64,000 nucleotides of DNA from positions 1-64,000 of the forward strand of contig NZ_WHPN01000422.1 in assembly GCF_009735685.1 (NCBI RefSeq), written 5' to 3'. Under the pieces are notes generated by a model. The model made no database searches. It was not told the DNA's origin and saw nothing but the letters and a program-made list of their open reading frames with translations. Positions 27,954-36,646 of this stretch are shown here, piece by piece. Numbering within the stretch: the stretch's first letter is position 1; each line of letters opens with the position of its first letter. The translations under genes and the position numbers were made by a program. Source of the stretch: Streptomyces lycii (GTDB lineage Bacteria > Actinomycetota > Actinomycetes > Streptomycetales > Streptomycetaceae).

Positions 27954-28961
27954 TTGGAGATCTTGGCCTACGAGGTGCAGCACGATGAGCGGCCGCTGCT
28001 GGAACGGGCCGTCGCCGATCGGCATACGGTGCGGTGCCCGGAGGTGTTCCTCAACGAGGAAACGGCCCCGCCGGCCGCGGGGTACCGCGTCGTATCCACG
28101 GGCGCCAATGCCCGGCTCGACGCCCCCGTGCTGCGGCGATTGCCCGAAGGCGGGACACGGATGATCGCCCAGCGCTCCACCGGCTTCAACAACATCGACC
28201 TCGCCGTTGCCGAGGAACTGGGATTCACCGTGGGCAGCGTGGCCCACTACTCTCCGTATGCGGTTGCGGAGTTTGCCTGGGCACCCGCCTTGGCGGTCAA
28301 TCGTGGAATGGTCCGGGCCGCCCACCGCTCCCGCGAGTTCGACTTCCGGCTCACGGGACTGATGGGCCGCGACATCCACGGCATGACCGTTGGCGTCATC
28401 GGAACCGGGAAAATCGGCGAGGTTTTCGCCCGTATCGCCCGTGGCTTCGGCTGCCGCCTGCTGGGCCGGGACGCCGTGGAGAATCCCGCCTGTCTCGCCC
28501 TCGGGTTGGAGTACCCGGATGCGGCCCGGCTGCTCGCCGAGGCCGACCTGATCAGCCTGCATTTGCCGCTGCTGCCCGGCACCCATCACCTGATCGACGC
28601 ACGCGCGCTGGACCTCATGAAGGACGACGCCATCCTGATCAACACAGGCCGCGGCGGGCTCATCGACGCACACGCCCTGGTCGAGACGCTGCGCACAGGC
28701 CGGCTCGACGGCGTTGGTTAGGACGTGTACGAGGAGGACGCCGGGACATTCCACCTCGACAGGTCCATCCGGGGAATCACCGACGGCACCCTTGCCCGGC
28801 TGATGACCTTCCCGCAGGTGATCGTCAGCTCCCACCAGGCGTACTTCACCCGCACAGCGGTGGGCGAGATCGCCGACGCCACCGTCCGCAACATCGATGA
28901 CTACGTGACGGGCCAAACCAAGCAGAACACCCTCGTTCCACGGGCATTCCAGCCGCTCTGA
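27954..28961 (+). pseudogene. D-lactate dehydrogenase with in-frame amber codon
   Basis: NAD-dependent D-2-hydroxyacid dehydrogenase that should reduce pyruvate to D-lactate. The TTG at 27954 follows GAGGAGA and gives LEILAYEVQHDERPL. Hallmarks are the Rossmann motif VGVIGTGKIGEVFARIA, the substrate loop RSTGFNNIDLAVAEELGF (with the catalytic Arg region), NTGRGGLID and the late His in SSHQAYFTRTA. A TAG at 28719-28721 interrupts GRLDGVG-DVYEED exactly where relatives have Leu, in the same frame, so one base change (TTG to TAG) explains it. Without readthrough the product ends at 255 of 335 residues and lacks the catalytic His. An AT-rich promoter-like stretch precedes it (27860-27895). Confidence 0.85.
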
Positions 28962-29009
28962 CCAGTCGCGATGCCCGTTCAACGGTTTCGTGAGCGCTCA
29001 GGCCGACTG

Positions 29010-29023
29010 GGGCCTTCCGGTCC
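29010..29023. promoter_or_regulatory. OsdR-like box in a convergent gap
   Basis: GGGCCTTCCGGTCC matches the box consensus but lies between the 3' ends of two convergent genes, where no start codon is near. It may be left over from a deleted gene. Confidence 0.4.
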
Positions 29024-29120
29024 GGGAACGGCCCGTGCGACCCCTGCCCACGCGGGCCTCCGGGGTGTTGCCCGGAAGGTGGAGATTCACTGACCGGAGA
29101 TCGCGGTGGTGCGGCGACTT

Positions 29121-29142
29121 CCTGCCCGGCCTTCCGGGCAGG
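29121..29142. terminator. Terminator after the DevR-like regulator
   Basis: CCTGCCCGG-CCTT-CCGGGCAGG, a 9-bp stem with a 4-nt loop, abuts the minus-strand stop at 29145 and can also serve the convergent dehydrogenase gene. Confidence 0.8.
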
Positions 29143-29144
29143 GG

Positions 29145-29834
29145 TCAGCGAGGGTCGAGGGGCGGCGTCGCCTGGGAGGCCAGGACCGCGGCCTGAACGC
29201 GGCGCTCCACGCCGAGCTTGGCGAGCAGCCGGGAGATGTGGTTCTTGACGGTCTTCTCGGAGAGGTACAGCCGCTTGCCGATCTCCCGGTTGGTCAGACC
29301 CTCACCGATCAGGGCGAGGATCTCCCGTTCCCGCGGGGAGAGGCCGGCCAACGCCTCGTTCTGCGGCTCCTTCGGAGCGTCGTCACCGCGCAGGCTGCTC
29401 ATCAACCGGGCGGTGGTGGCCGGGTCGAGCATCGACTGCCCGGAGGCCACGGTGCGGACGGCGGCGATCAGATCGGATCCCTTGATCTGCTTCAGGACGT
29501 ATCCTGCGGCACCAGCCATGATGGCGTCGAGCAGAGCGTCATCGTCGTCGAACGAGGTGAGCATCAGGCAGACCAGCTCCGGCATGCGTGATCGCAGCTC
29601 ACGGCAGACCGTGATCCCGTCTCCGTCCGGCAATCGCACGTCCAGCACCGCCACATCGGGCCGCAGAGCGGGCGCCCGTACCATGGCCTGCTCAGAGGTC
29701 ACGGCCTCGCCGACGACCTCGATGTCCGGTTCGGCGTCGAGAAGGTCCTGAACCCCGCGCCGGACGACCTCGTGGTCGTCGAGCAGAAAGACTCGTATCG
29801 GTTCCTGCGCTGAGAATTCTCGTGCCTCGGTCAT
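29145..29834 (-). CDS. DevR/DosR/OsdR-like response regulator
   Basis: Response regulator of 229 residues. I start at the ATG at 29834 (GAAGGACGAC upstream), giving MTEAREFSAQEPIRVFLLDD; the longer opening would cross the promoter box. Receiver domain about 13-130 with phospho-accepting Asp65 in VAVLDVRLPDGDG. LuxR-type helix-turn-helix about 165-225 with LSPREREILALIGEGLTNRE and KTVKNHISRLLAKLGVERR, which is nearly the DevR recognition helix. It should receive phosphate from the GAF kinase at 19075-20793 and bind the GGGCC-N4-GGCCC palindromes scattered through the cluster. Its own promoter has one such box (29901-29914), suggesting autoregulation. Confidence 0.9.
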   Translation of the reverse strand: MTEAREFSAQEPIRVFLLDDHEVVRRGVQDLLDAEPDIEVVGEAVTSEQAMVRAPALRPDVAVLDVRLPDGDGITVCRELRSRMPELVCLMLTSFDDDDALLDAIMAGAAGYVLKQIKGSDLIAAVRTVASGQSMLDPATTARLMSSLRGDDAPKEPQNEALAGLSPREREILALIGEGLTNREIGKRLYLSEKTVKNHISRLLAKLGVERRVQAAVLASQATPPLDPR

Positions 29835-29900
29835 GTCGTCCTTCGCGCCGTTGTGAACGGTTCCTGTCCCGATCGTCGCGCGTACGGTGACACGGCACCA

Positions 29901-29914
29901 GGGCCGAAGGTCCC
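29901..29914. promoter_or_regulatory. OsdR-like box before the DevR-like regulator
   Basis: GGGCCGAAGGTCCC lies 67 bp upstream of the regulator start, between it and the CBS-BON gene, inside a wider AGGGCC/GGTCCCCT symmetric context. Likely autoregulatory. Confidence 0.65.
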
Positions 29915-29943
29915 CTCTTCGGCCCTGCGGCGGTCTGCGGTTT

Positions 29944-30606
29944 TCAGGCCAGGTGCTGCCCGGGCGCGGGGCTGGTGAAGGTGCACTCCACGTCGACCAC
30001 ACCTTCCACCGCCCGGGCCAGCCGGGCTGCCACCGGCACCAGGGAGCGGTCATGAATCCCGCCGGCCAGCGTCACCACGCCCTCCCGCACCTGTACTCCG
30101 ACAGCCGGTTCCGTGCCGGCGAAAAGGCCGCCCACGGCGCGACGCACCTCCTCCTCGATCTCCTCGTCCGGCCGCAGGAAGACCTTGAGCAGATCGCTCC
30201 GGCTGACGATCCCGACGAGCAGGCCCCCGGCGTCGGTCACGGGCAGCCGCTTGACGTGCTTTCGCGCCATGACCTGCGCGGCGCGGGCGAGGGAGGCGCC
30301 GGGGTCCACGCAGACGGCGGGAGACGTCATCAACTCCCCGGCGGTGACGGCCCCGGCCTTGGCCAGGTCCGCCAGCCGGCTCATCTGCTCCTTGCGGCTG
30401 GGGTCGCTGTCCCGGAACTCTTCCTTGGGCAACAGGTCCGCCTCGGAGACCACGCCGGTGACGCGGCCCTCGCCTGCCAGCACCGGAAGGGCACTGACCT
30501 TCCATTGCTGCATGATCCGGACGATCTCCCTGAACGGTGCCTCCTGGCCGATGGCAATGACGGTGGTGCTCATCACGTCACTCACGGTGTGTGGTGTGCC
30601 GTGCAC
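29944..30606 (-). CDS. CBS-pair plus BON domain protein (first)
   Basis: Protein of 220 residues with two CBS motifs (about 8-70 and 95-150: VSDVMSTTVIAIGQ, VTAGELMTSPAVCVDPG, HVKRLPVTDAGG) and a C-terminal BON domain (about 155-212: VQVREGVVTLAGGIHDR). CBS pairs usually bind adenosine nucleotides and report energy charge; BON domains bind membranes or polymers. I chose the GTG at 30606 because GGAGGA lies six bases upstream. No enzyme domain is attached, so a sensor or chaperone role is likely. It follows a paralogue on the same strand, from which it is separated by a strong hairpin. Confidence 0.85.
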   Translation of the reverse strand: MHGTPHTVSDVMSTTVIAIGQEAPFREIVRIMQQWKVSALPVLAGEGRVTGVVSEADLLPKEEFRDSDPSRKEQMSRLADLAKAGAVTAGELMTSPAVCVDPGASLARAAQVMARKHVKRLPVTDAGGLLVGIVSRSDLLKVFLRPDEEIEEEVRRAVGGLFAGTEPAVGVQVREGVVTLAGGIHDRSLVPVAARLARAVEGVVDVECTFTSPAPGQHLA

Positions 30607-30628
30607 GGTGTCCTCCTCCGAGGGTGTC

Positions 30629-30652
30629 GGCACCCCTCCGGGGAGGGGTGCC
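30629..30652 (-). terminator. Perfect palindromic hairpin between the two CBS-BON genes
   Basis: Eleven-base arms (GGCACCCCTCC and its complement) around a GG centre. It sits in the 69-bp gap after the upstream CBS-BON gene and just before the Shine-Dalgarno of the next, so it may end or attenuate transcription. Confidence 0.65.
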
Positions 30653-30675
30653 TTCGAAACCGGTGACGGATGGGC

Positions 30676-31392
30676 TCACAGGCCGCGAATCCAGTGGTCG
30701 CCGGACAACCCCTGGAGTGTGACGTCCTCGGGCCGCTGTCGTGTGTCGTCGAGGCGGTGGGTGAGGTGGTTGACCACGGCGACCACCCCGTCGACCTGTC
30801 CGGCCGTCCGGACGGCGACGAGGACCTCGCTGCTGCGCTCCAGTTTGCCCTCCAGCGTGACGACCCCGGCGGTAACGCTGACGGTGACGGCGCGCGGAGG
30901 GAGCCCGAGAATGCGCACCAGCACCTCGTCGGCCACCTCGGCGCGGATGTCGTCGTCCGGCCGGAGGAAGACCTCGAGCAGGTCCCGGCGGGTGACGATG
31001 CCCACGAGCCGGTCCTCCTCGTCGATCACGGGAAGCCGCTCGACGCGGTTCTTCACCATGGTGCGGGCCGCCTGCGCGATGGAGTCCTCGGCGCGGACGG
31101 TAACCGCCGGTGTCGACATCAGCTCTCCGGCCGTCCGCGCCCGGACCTTGGCGGCCGACCGGCGGGCGGTCCGGGTGAGCGGGAGGCGGTGCCCGGTCCC
31201 GAACTGCTCGGCCTGGCGGGCCATCAGGTCGGTCTCGGAGATGACGCCGAGGACCTTCTCGTCGTCGTCCACGACCGGCAAGCCGCTGATGCGGTGCGCC
31301 GCGAGCAGCGCGGCCACGTTCTTGAAGGGGGTGACGGGGGTGGCACGGACGACATCGTCGGTCATCACACTGCCGACTTTCCGGTGCTTCAT
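30676..31392 (-). CDS. CBS-pair plus BON domain protein (second, paralogue)
   Basis: Protein of 238 residues with the same layout as its neighbour: CBS motifs (about 7-70 and 88-145: SVMTDDVVRATPVTPFKNVA, AGELMSTPAVTVRAEDS, RVERLPVIDEEDRLVGIV) and a BON domain (about 150-210: VSVTAGVVTLEGKLERSS). The ATG at 31392 follows AGGAGAACACC. It begins 45 bp after the acyl-CoA synthetase/acetyltransferase fusion gene, on the same strand, so the two are probably co-transcribed. CBS ligands such as AMP or ATP would let it report energy state under low oxygen (inference). Confidence 0.87.
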   Translation of the reverse strand: MKHRKVGSVMTDDVVRATPVTPFKNVAALLAAHRISGLPVVDDDEKVLGVISETDLMARQAEQFGTGHRLPLTRTARRSAAKVRARTAGELMSTPAVTVRAEDSIAQAARTMVKNRVERLPVIDEEDRLVGIVTRRDLLEVFLRPDDDIRAEVADEVLVRILGLPPRAVTVSVTAGVVTLEGKLERSSEVLVAVRTAGQVDGVVAVVNHLTHRLDDTRQRPEDVTLQGLSGDHWIRGL

Positions 31393-31437
31393 GGTGTTCT
31401 CCTCTGTTGTGGCAAGGTCGGCTCTGTCGGGTTGAGG

Positions 31438-34146
31438 TCAGCGAAGACGGCGCAGATACGGGTCGTGGGCACGGCGGGGCAGCAGCCGGATTCGGGCGTC
31501 GACGGCAACGGTGCCGTCCGGCCGGGCGAGCACCGGATTGAGGTCCGCCTCGGCGAGCTGCGGCAGGTCGGCCGCCATCTGTGACAGCCGCAGCAACAGC
31601 CGTTCCAGCCCTTCGAGGTCGACGGGTCCGCCACCGCGGTAGCCGAACAGCAACGGAGCACAGCGCGGCGCGGTGATCAGGTCGTGCACGTCCTGGTCGG
31701 TGAGCGGGGCGAAGCAGGCCACGTGGTCGGCGAGCAGCTCGGTGGCAGTGCCCCCGAGACCGAAGAGCATCAACGGCCCGAAGACCTCGTCCTGGACGAC
31801 ACCGGCGACGAGCTCGGTGCCCCGGCCGGCCATCGGCTGGACGAGGACTCCGGTCATCACATCGCCCAGACGGGCTCTCAGGTCCCGATGGGCGGCGCGG
31901 ACCTGCTCCTCTCCGTCGAGGTCGAGCAGCACCGCACCGTGGTCGCTCTTGTGCAGCAGCCTCGGCCAGTGGGCCTTGAGGACCACCCGGCCGCTCCCGG
32001 CAGCGGCGAGCCGGGCGGCGGCCTCCACGGCTTCCTGCTCCGTCTCGGCCCAGGCCCAGGGCAACTGCTGGACGCCGTAGCAGTCCAGCAGGCCGGCACA
32101 GCGGCGAGGGTCGAGCCAACCGCCTTCGGGGTGCTCGGCGAGGAATGCTTCCGTGATCTCCCGGGCGCCTGCCGGATCGGTGCCGGGCGGCTTCGGGACC
32201 GTGCCGGCCGGCCGGTCCAGCCAGCGGGCGCGCGCGGCCGCGTGGGCGAGGGCGCGGGCGGCCGGTTCCGGGTCGGCGTATGCCGGGACGGCGCCGCCAC
32301 CCGGTGTGTGCAGCAGCCGGACGCGTTCGGCCTGGTCGAGCAGGACGGCGGCGACCGTACGGGGTCGGTTGCCCGATCCGGCGTGGGTGAGCACCCGGAT
32401 GGGGTCGTCACCGGTAGCCTCGGCCAGCGCCGTGGGGACGAGCACAACCAGCACCGCGTCGACGGCGCCGTGTCCGGCGAGCCGGTCCACGCAGGCACGC
32501 AGTTCCCGGTCGCCGACCGCGGCGGTGGCATCGACCGGGTTGGCGGCGCTCGCACCGCCGGGAAGCAGGCCGAGGAGGTCGGTGACCAGTCCGGCGGGCA
32601 GTTCCGGGACGGTCAGTCCTGCCTCGGTGCAGGCATCGGCGGCCAGCACGGCCGCACCGCCGGCGTTGGAGACCACGGCCACCTTGGTTCCGGCGGGCAG
32701 CGGCTGCGAGTGCAGCAGAGCCGCTGTGTCGAGGAGTTCGCCGACGGAGCGGGTGGCGGTCACCCCCGCTTGGCGGAAGAGGGCCTGCCGCGTCATCGTC
32801 GGAGTGGCGGCGGCCGCGGTGTGCGAAGCGGCGGCCCGCCGTCCCGCGTCGGAGCGACCCGCGTCCACGGTGAGCACCGGCATCCGGCGGGCGACCCGCC
32901 GTGCCGTACGGGAGAAGGCGCGCGCGTTGCCGAAGGACTCCAGGTGCAACAGGGCCAGCTCGGTGCGGCCGTCCCCCTCCCACCACTGGAGCAGGTCGTT
33001 GCCACTGACGTCGTACTTGTCACCCAGCGAGACGAAGCTGGAGACGCCGATGCCGAGCCGGGACAGCCCGCCGAGCAGCGCGATGCCGACCCCGCCGGAC
33101 TGAACGGCCACCCCGGCGGTGCCGGGCAGCGGACGGTGGGCGGCGAACGTCGCGTCCAGCCGCACCTCTTCTTCGGTGTTGGCAAGACCCAGGCTGTTCG
33201 GTCCGGCCAGCCGCATGCCGTGGCGGCGGCAGGCGGCGTGCAGGGCCGCGCCCTGGCCGGCGTCGAGCCCGGAGGTCAGCACGACGAGGGCCCGCACACC
33301 GGCCCGGCCGCATTGGTCGGCCGTCTCCGGAACGGCGGCGGCTGGCACGGTGAGCACGGCCAGGTCCGGCGGATGCGGCAGCTCGGCCACCGTGGCATGG
33401 CAGGGGGTGTGTTCGATGTGGCGCGCGTGCGGGTTCACAGCGTGCAGGCGGCCCGGAAACCCGGCGCGGCGCAGATTCTTCAGCACGGCGCGGCCCACGG
33501 ATCCCGGCCTGCTGCCCGCGCCGATCACAGCGATCGACCGGGGGCGGAGCAGCGGCCGCAGACTGGCGGAATCGGCGGTGCGGGCGCGTTCGTCGACCGC
33601 TGAGCGGTAGCGCTCGCCGGGGGCCAGCCGGATGACGCAGTGGACGTCACCGTGGTCGAAGCGGCGGGTGACCTCCAGACCGAGGTCGGTGAAGACCTTC
33701 AGCACGGGGTGGTTGTCCGCGAGCGTGTCGGCGGTGAAGGCGGTGACGCCCGCCTCGCGGGCCGCGTGCATCAGGTGCTCCAGCAGCAGGGTGCCCGCCC
33801 CCTGGTGGCGGAAGTCGTCGGCGACGGCCAGGGCGATCTCGGCCGTGGCCGGGTCCTCGCCGGTCTCGTACTCGGCGACGCCCACGACCCGGCCCGCGAA
33901 GGAGACGACCAGTGCGAGCCGGCCCCGGCGTGGAGAAGCACAGAGGCAGTCGGCGGACTGCCGCCCGGAGAGCCGGCTCGCCCCGAGGAACCGCAGCCGC
34001 AGACTTTCGGCCGACATCCCCTCGTAGAACGCCAGCAGACCGTCGCGGTCGTCGGGGCGCGCAGGCCGGATCTGCACGGTTCTGCCGTCGCTCAGCAGCG
34101 CGTGGGCCCCGGGTGCGTCCGGTGCGCGGCGTGCGGTCTGCGTCAT
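31438..34146 (-). CDS. GNAT acetyltransferase / ADP-forming acyl-CoA synthetase fusion (Pat-type)
   Basis: Protein of 902 residues from the ATG at 34146 (GAGGGAGAGGACATC upstream). An N-terminal GNAT domain (about 15-170) shows VQIRPARPDDRDGLLAFYEG and FRHQGAGTLLLEHLMHAAR. Then come the CoA-binding domain (about 195-330: LLRPRSIAVIGAGSRPGSVG), succinyl-CoA-ligase-like domains (GVAVQSGGVGIALLGGLSRL, the phospho-His region may be degenerate) and a C-terminal ATP-grasp (about 670-890: VVLKAHWPRLLHKSDHGAV). This architecture is that of protein lysine acetyltransferases of the Pat/PatZ kind, which inactivate acetyl-CoA synthetases. Divergent from pflB, it may tie acetyl-CoA supply to protein acetylation (inference). 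Confidence 0.88.
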   Translation of the reverse strand: MTQTARRAPDAPGAHALLSDGRTVQIRPARPDDRDGLLAFYEGMSAESLRLRFLGASRLSGRQSADCLCASPRRGRLALVVSFAGRVVGVAEYETGEDPATAEIALAVADDFRHQGAGTLLLEHLMHAAREAGVTAFTADTLADNHPVLKVFTDLGLEVTRRFDHGDVHCVIRLAPGERYRSAVDERARTADSASLRPLLRPRSIAVIGAGSRPGSVGRAVLKNLRRAGFPGRLHAVNPHARHIEHTPCHATVAELPHPPDLAVLTVPAAAVPETADQCGRAGVRALVVLTSGLDAGQGAALHAACRRHGMRLAGPNSLGLANTEEEVRLDATFAAHRPLPGTAGVAVQSGGVGIALLGGLSRLGIGVSSFVSLGDKYDVSGNDLLQWWEGDGRTELALLHLESFGNARAFSRTARRVARRMPVLTVDAGRSDAGRRAAASHTAAAATPTMTRQALFRQAGVTATRSVGELLDTAALLHSQPLPAGTKVAVVSNAGGAAVLAADACTEAGLTVPELPAGLVTDLLGLLPGGASAANPVDATAAVGDRELRACVDRLAGHGAVDAVLVVLVPTALAEATGDDPIRVLTHAGSGNRPRTVAAVLLDQAERVRLLHTPGGGAVPAYADPEPAARALAHAAARARWLDRPAGTVPKPPGTDPAGAREITEAFLAEHPEGGWLDPRRCAGLLDCYGVQQLPWAWAETEQEAVEAAARLAAAGSGRVVLKAHWPRLLHKSDHGAVLLDLDGEEQVRAAHRDLRARLGDVMTGVLVQPMAGRGTELVAGVVQDEVFGPLMLFGLGGTATELLADHVACFAPLTDQDVHDLITAPRCAPLLFGYRGGGPVDLEGLERLLLRLSQMAADLPQLAEADLNPVLARPDGTVAVDARIRLLPRRAHDPYLRRLR

Positions 34147-34229
34147 CACGATGTCCTCTCCCTCGGATTCCGTCTCCACGGTCCGTGACCGCGCCGGGGC
34201 ACACAGGTGCTGCCCGGGGGCCGGTGACG

Positions 34230-34266
34230 GGGCCGTTCGGCCCTCTCCGAAAGAGCCGGACGGCTC
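34230..34266. promoter_or_regulatory. OsdR-like boxes in the pflB / Pat-type divergent gap
   Basis: GGGCCGTTCGGCCC (34230-34243), a perfect-arm box, and a weaker GAGCCGGACGGCTC (34253-34266) 23 bp further. They lie centrally between the two divergent starts (34146 and 34385) and could serve both. Confidence 0.7.
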
Positions 34267-34384
34267 CCTGCCGGGGATCGGCGGGCCCCTGCTCCCCGAC
34301 CTGCGCGGCGGCGAGCATCGGAGAAGAGACGGCGGCACCGGCCCGGTGGCGCGACATGTGTGCGGAGAGAAGAGAGAGATCACC

Positions 34385-36646
34385 ATGACCGCGACAGCCC
34401 GAGAAGGCGTGCAGGCACCCCTGGCCGCTTGGCGCGGATTCCGCGGCCGGCCGTGGCGGGACCGGATCGATGTGCGCGTCTTCATCCAGGCCAACTACAC
34501 CCCGTACGAAGGGGACGCGGCCTTTCTGAGCGGACCCACCGCGCGCACCCGGGCCATATGGGAGAAGGTGTCCGCGCTCTTTCCCGAGGAACGCCGCAAG
34601 GGCATCCTCGACGCCGACACGGCCATCCCCTCCACCATCACCTCGCACCGGCCCGGCTGGATCGACCGCGAGCGCGAGCTGATCGTCGGGCTGCAGACGG
34701 ACGCCCCGCTGAAGCGGGCCATCATGCCCAACGGCGGGCTGCGCATGGTGGAGAACGGTCTGCGCGCCTACGGCTACACGCCCGACCCGTTCGTGACCCG
34801 CGTCTTCGGCGCCTACCGCAAAACCCACAACGAGGGAGTCTTCGACGCCTACACCCCGGAGATGCGCCGAGCCCGCAAGGCGGGGATCATCACGGGCCTG
34901 CCGGACTCCTACGGCCGCGGCCGGATCATCGGCGACTACCGGCGCGTCGCGCTGTACGGCACGGACCGGCTGGCCGAGGCCAAGCGCGCCGAACGTGCCG
35001 CCCTGGACGCCCTGCCCTCCACCATGGAGGTGATCCGCGACCGCGAGGAGCTGGCCGAGCAGATCAAGGCGCTCGGGGAACTGGCGCAGATGGCGGCTTC
35101 CTACGGCTGTGACGTCACCCGCCCCGCAGCCACCGCCCACGAGGCGGTCCAATGGCTCTACCTGGGTTTTCTCGCCGCGGTGAAGGAGCAGAACGGGGCG
35201 GCCATGTCGCTCGGCCGCACCTCCACCTTCCTCGACGTCTATTTCGCCCGGGACCTCGCCGAGGGCCGGATCGACGAGGCGCGCGCCCAGGAGCTGATCG
35301 ACGACTTCGTCATCAAGCTGCGGATCGTCCGCTTCCTGCGCACCCCCGAGTACGACGCGCTGTTCTCCGGCGATCCGACCTGGGTCACCGAGTCCATCGG
35401 CGGCCTCGGTGACGACGGCCGCCCGCTCGTCACCCGCACCTCCTTCCGCTTCCTGCAGACCCTTTACAACCTCGGGCCCGCACCCGAGCCGAACCTCACC
35501 GTGCTCTGGTCACCGCGGCTGCCGGCGGGCTTCAAGAGGTTCTGCGCTCAGCTCTCGGTCGACACCAGCTCCATCCAGTACGAGTCGGACGAGCTGATGC
35601 GCCCGGTGACCGGCGACGACACCGCGATCGCCTGCTGCGTCTCGGCGATGGCCGTCGGGAAGCAGATGCAGTTCTTCGGCGCCCGGGTGAACCTCGCCAA
35701 GGCCCTCCTCTACGCGGTCAACGGCGGCCGGGACGAGATGACCGGCGACCAGGTCGCCCCCGCCGCGCCGGCACTCACCGGGGACACACTGGATTACGAC
35801 GAGCTGTCCGCCGCCTACGACCGCACCCTGGAGTGGCTCGCGGGCCTCTACGTCAACACCCTCAACGTCATTCACGCCATGCACGACAAGTACGCCTACG
35901 AGCGGCTGGAGATGGCCCTGCACGACCACCCGGCCCACCGCACCATGGCCTGCGGTATCGCCGGCCTGTCGGTCGCCGCCGACAGCCTCTCCGCGGTGAA
36001 GCACGCCCAGGTGCACGTGATCCGGGACGCGAGCGGACTGGCCGTCGACTACCGCGTCGAGGGCGACTTCCCCGCCTACGGCAACAACGACGACCGGGCC
36101 GACGCCCTCGCCGTGGACCTGGTGCGCTCCTTCATGGACAAGGTGCGCCGCCACCCCGCCTACCGGGACGCCGAGCACACCCAGTCGGTGCTGACCATCA
36201 CCTCCAACGTCGTCTACGGCAGGCACACCGGCAACACCCCCGACGGCCGCCGCGCCGGCCAGCCGTTTGCCCCCGGTGCCAATCCCATGAACGGCCGGGA
36301 CCGGCACGGCATGGCGGCCTCCGCGTTGTCGGTCGCCAAGATCCCGTACGACTGCGCCCGCGACGGCATCTCCCTGACCTCAACGATCACTCCGGAGGGC
36401 CTCGGCCATGTCCCGTCAGAGCGGGCGGACAACCTGACAGGCCTCCTTGACGCGTACACCGCCTCCGGTGGCTTCCACATGAACGTCAACGTCCTGGACC
36501 GGGCGGTCCTGGAGGACGCCATGGAGCACCCGGAGAAGTACCCCCAGCTGACCATCCGGGTCTCCGGCTACGCAGTCAACTTCGTCCGGCTGACCCGTGA
36601 ACAGCAGCTCGACGTGATCAGCCGCACCTTTCACGGTGCGCCGTGA
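34385..36646 (+). CDS. pflB: Pyruvate formate-lyase (formate C-acetyltransferase)
   Basis: Glycyl-radical enzyme of 753 residues that splits pyruvate plus CoA into acetyl-CoA and formate without reducing NAD. The ATG at 34385 begins MTATAREGVQ after AGAGAGATCACC. The catalytic Cys pair is Cys417-Cys418 in AIACCVSAMAVGKQ and the radical glycine is Gly728 in RVSGYAVNF, both at the positions expected from E. coli PflB (418/419 and 734). Other conserved stretches are GRGRIIGDYRRVALYG and LTITSNVVYGRHTGNTPDGR. Nothing looks damaged. The activase gene overlaps its stop. The enzyme is destroyed by oxygen, so expression must be confined to anoxia; the boxes upstream fit that. Confidence 0.95.
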   Translation: MTATAREGVQAPLAAWRGFRGRPWRDRIDVRVFIQANYTPYEGDAAFLSGPTARTRAIWEKVSALFPEERRKGILDADTAIPSTITSHRPGWIDRERELIVGLQTDAPLKRAIMPNGGLRMVENGLRAYGYTPDPFVTRVFGAYRKTHNEGVFDAYTPEMRRARKAGIITGLPDSYGRGRIIGDYRRVALYGTDRLAEAKRAERAALDALPSTMEVIRDREELAEQIKALGELAQMAASYGCDVTRPAATAHEAVQWLYLGFLAAVKEQNGAAMSLGRTSTFLDVYFARDLAEGRIDEARAQELIDDFVIKLRIVRFLRTPEYDALFSGDPTWVTESIGGLGDDGRPLVTRTSFRFLQTLYNLGPAPEPNLTVLWSPRLPAGFKRFCAQLSVDTSSIQYESDELMRPVTGDDTAIACCVSAMAVGKQMQFFGARVNLAKALLYAVNGGRDEMTGDQVAPAAPALTGDTLDYDELSAAYDRTLEWLAGLYVNTLNVIHAMHDKYAYERLEMALHDHPAHRTMACGIAGLSVAADSLSAVKHAQVHVIRDASGLAVDYRVEGDFPAYGNNDDRADALAVDLVRSFMDKVRRHPAYRDAEHTQSVLTITSNVVYGRHTGNTPDGRRAGQPFAPGANPMNGRDRHGMAASALSVAKIPYDCARDGISLTSTITPEGLGHVPSERADNLTGLLDAYTASGGFHMNVNVLDRAVLEDAMEHPEKYPQLTIRVSGYAVNFVRLTREQQLDVISRTFHGAP

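Noticed and set aside
28990..29196. Plus-strand small frame after the lactate dehydrogenase
   Set aside because: No ribosome site, composition is shadow-like, and it overlaps the terminator and the regulator's 3' end.
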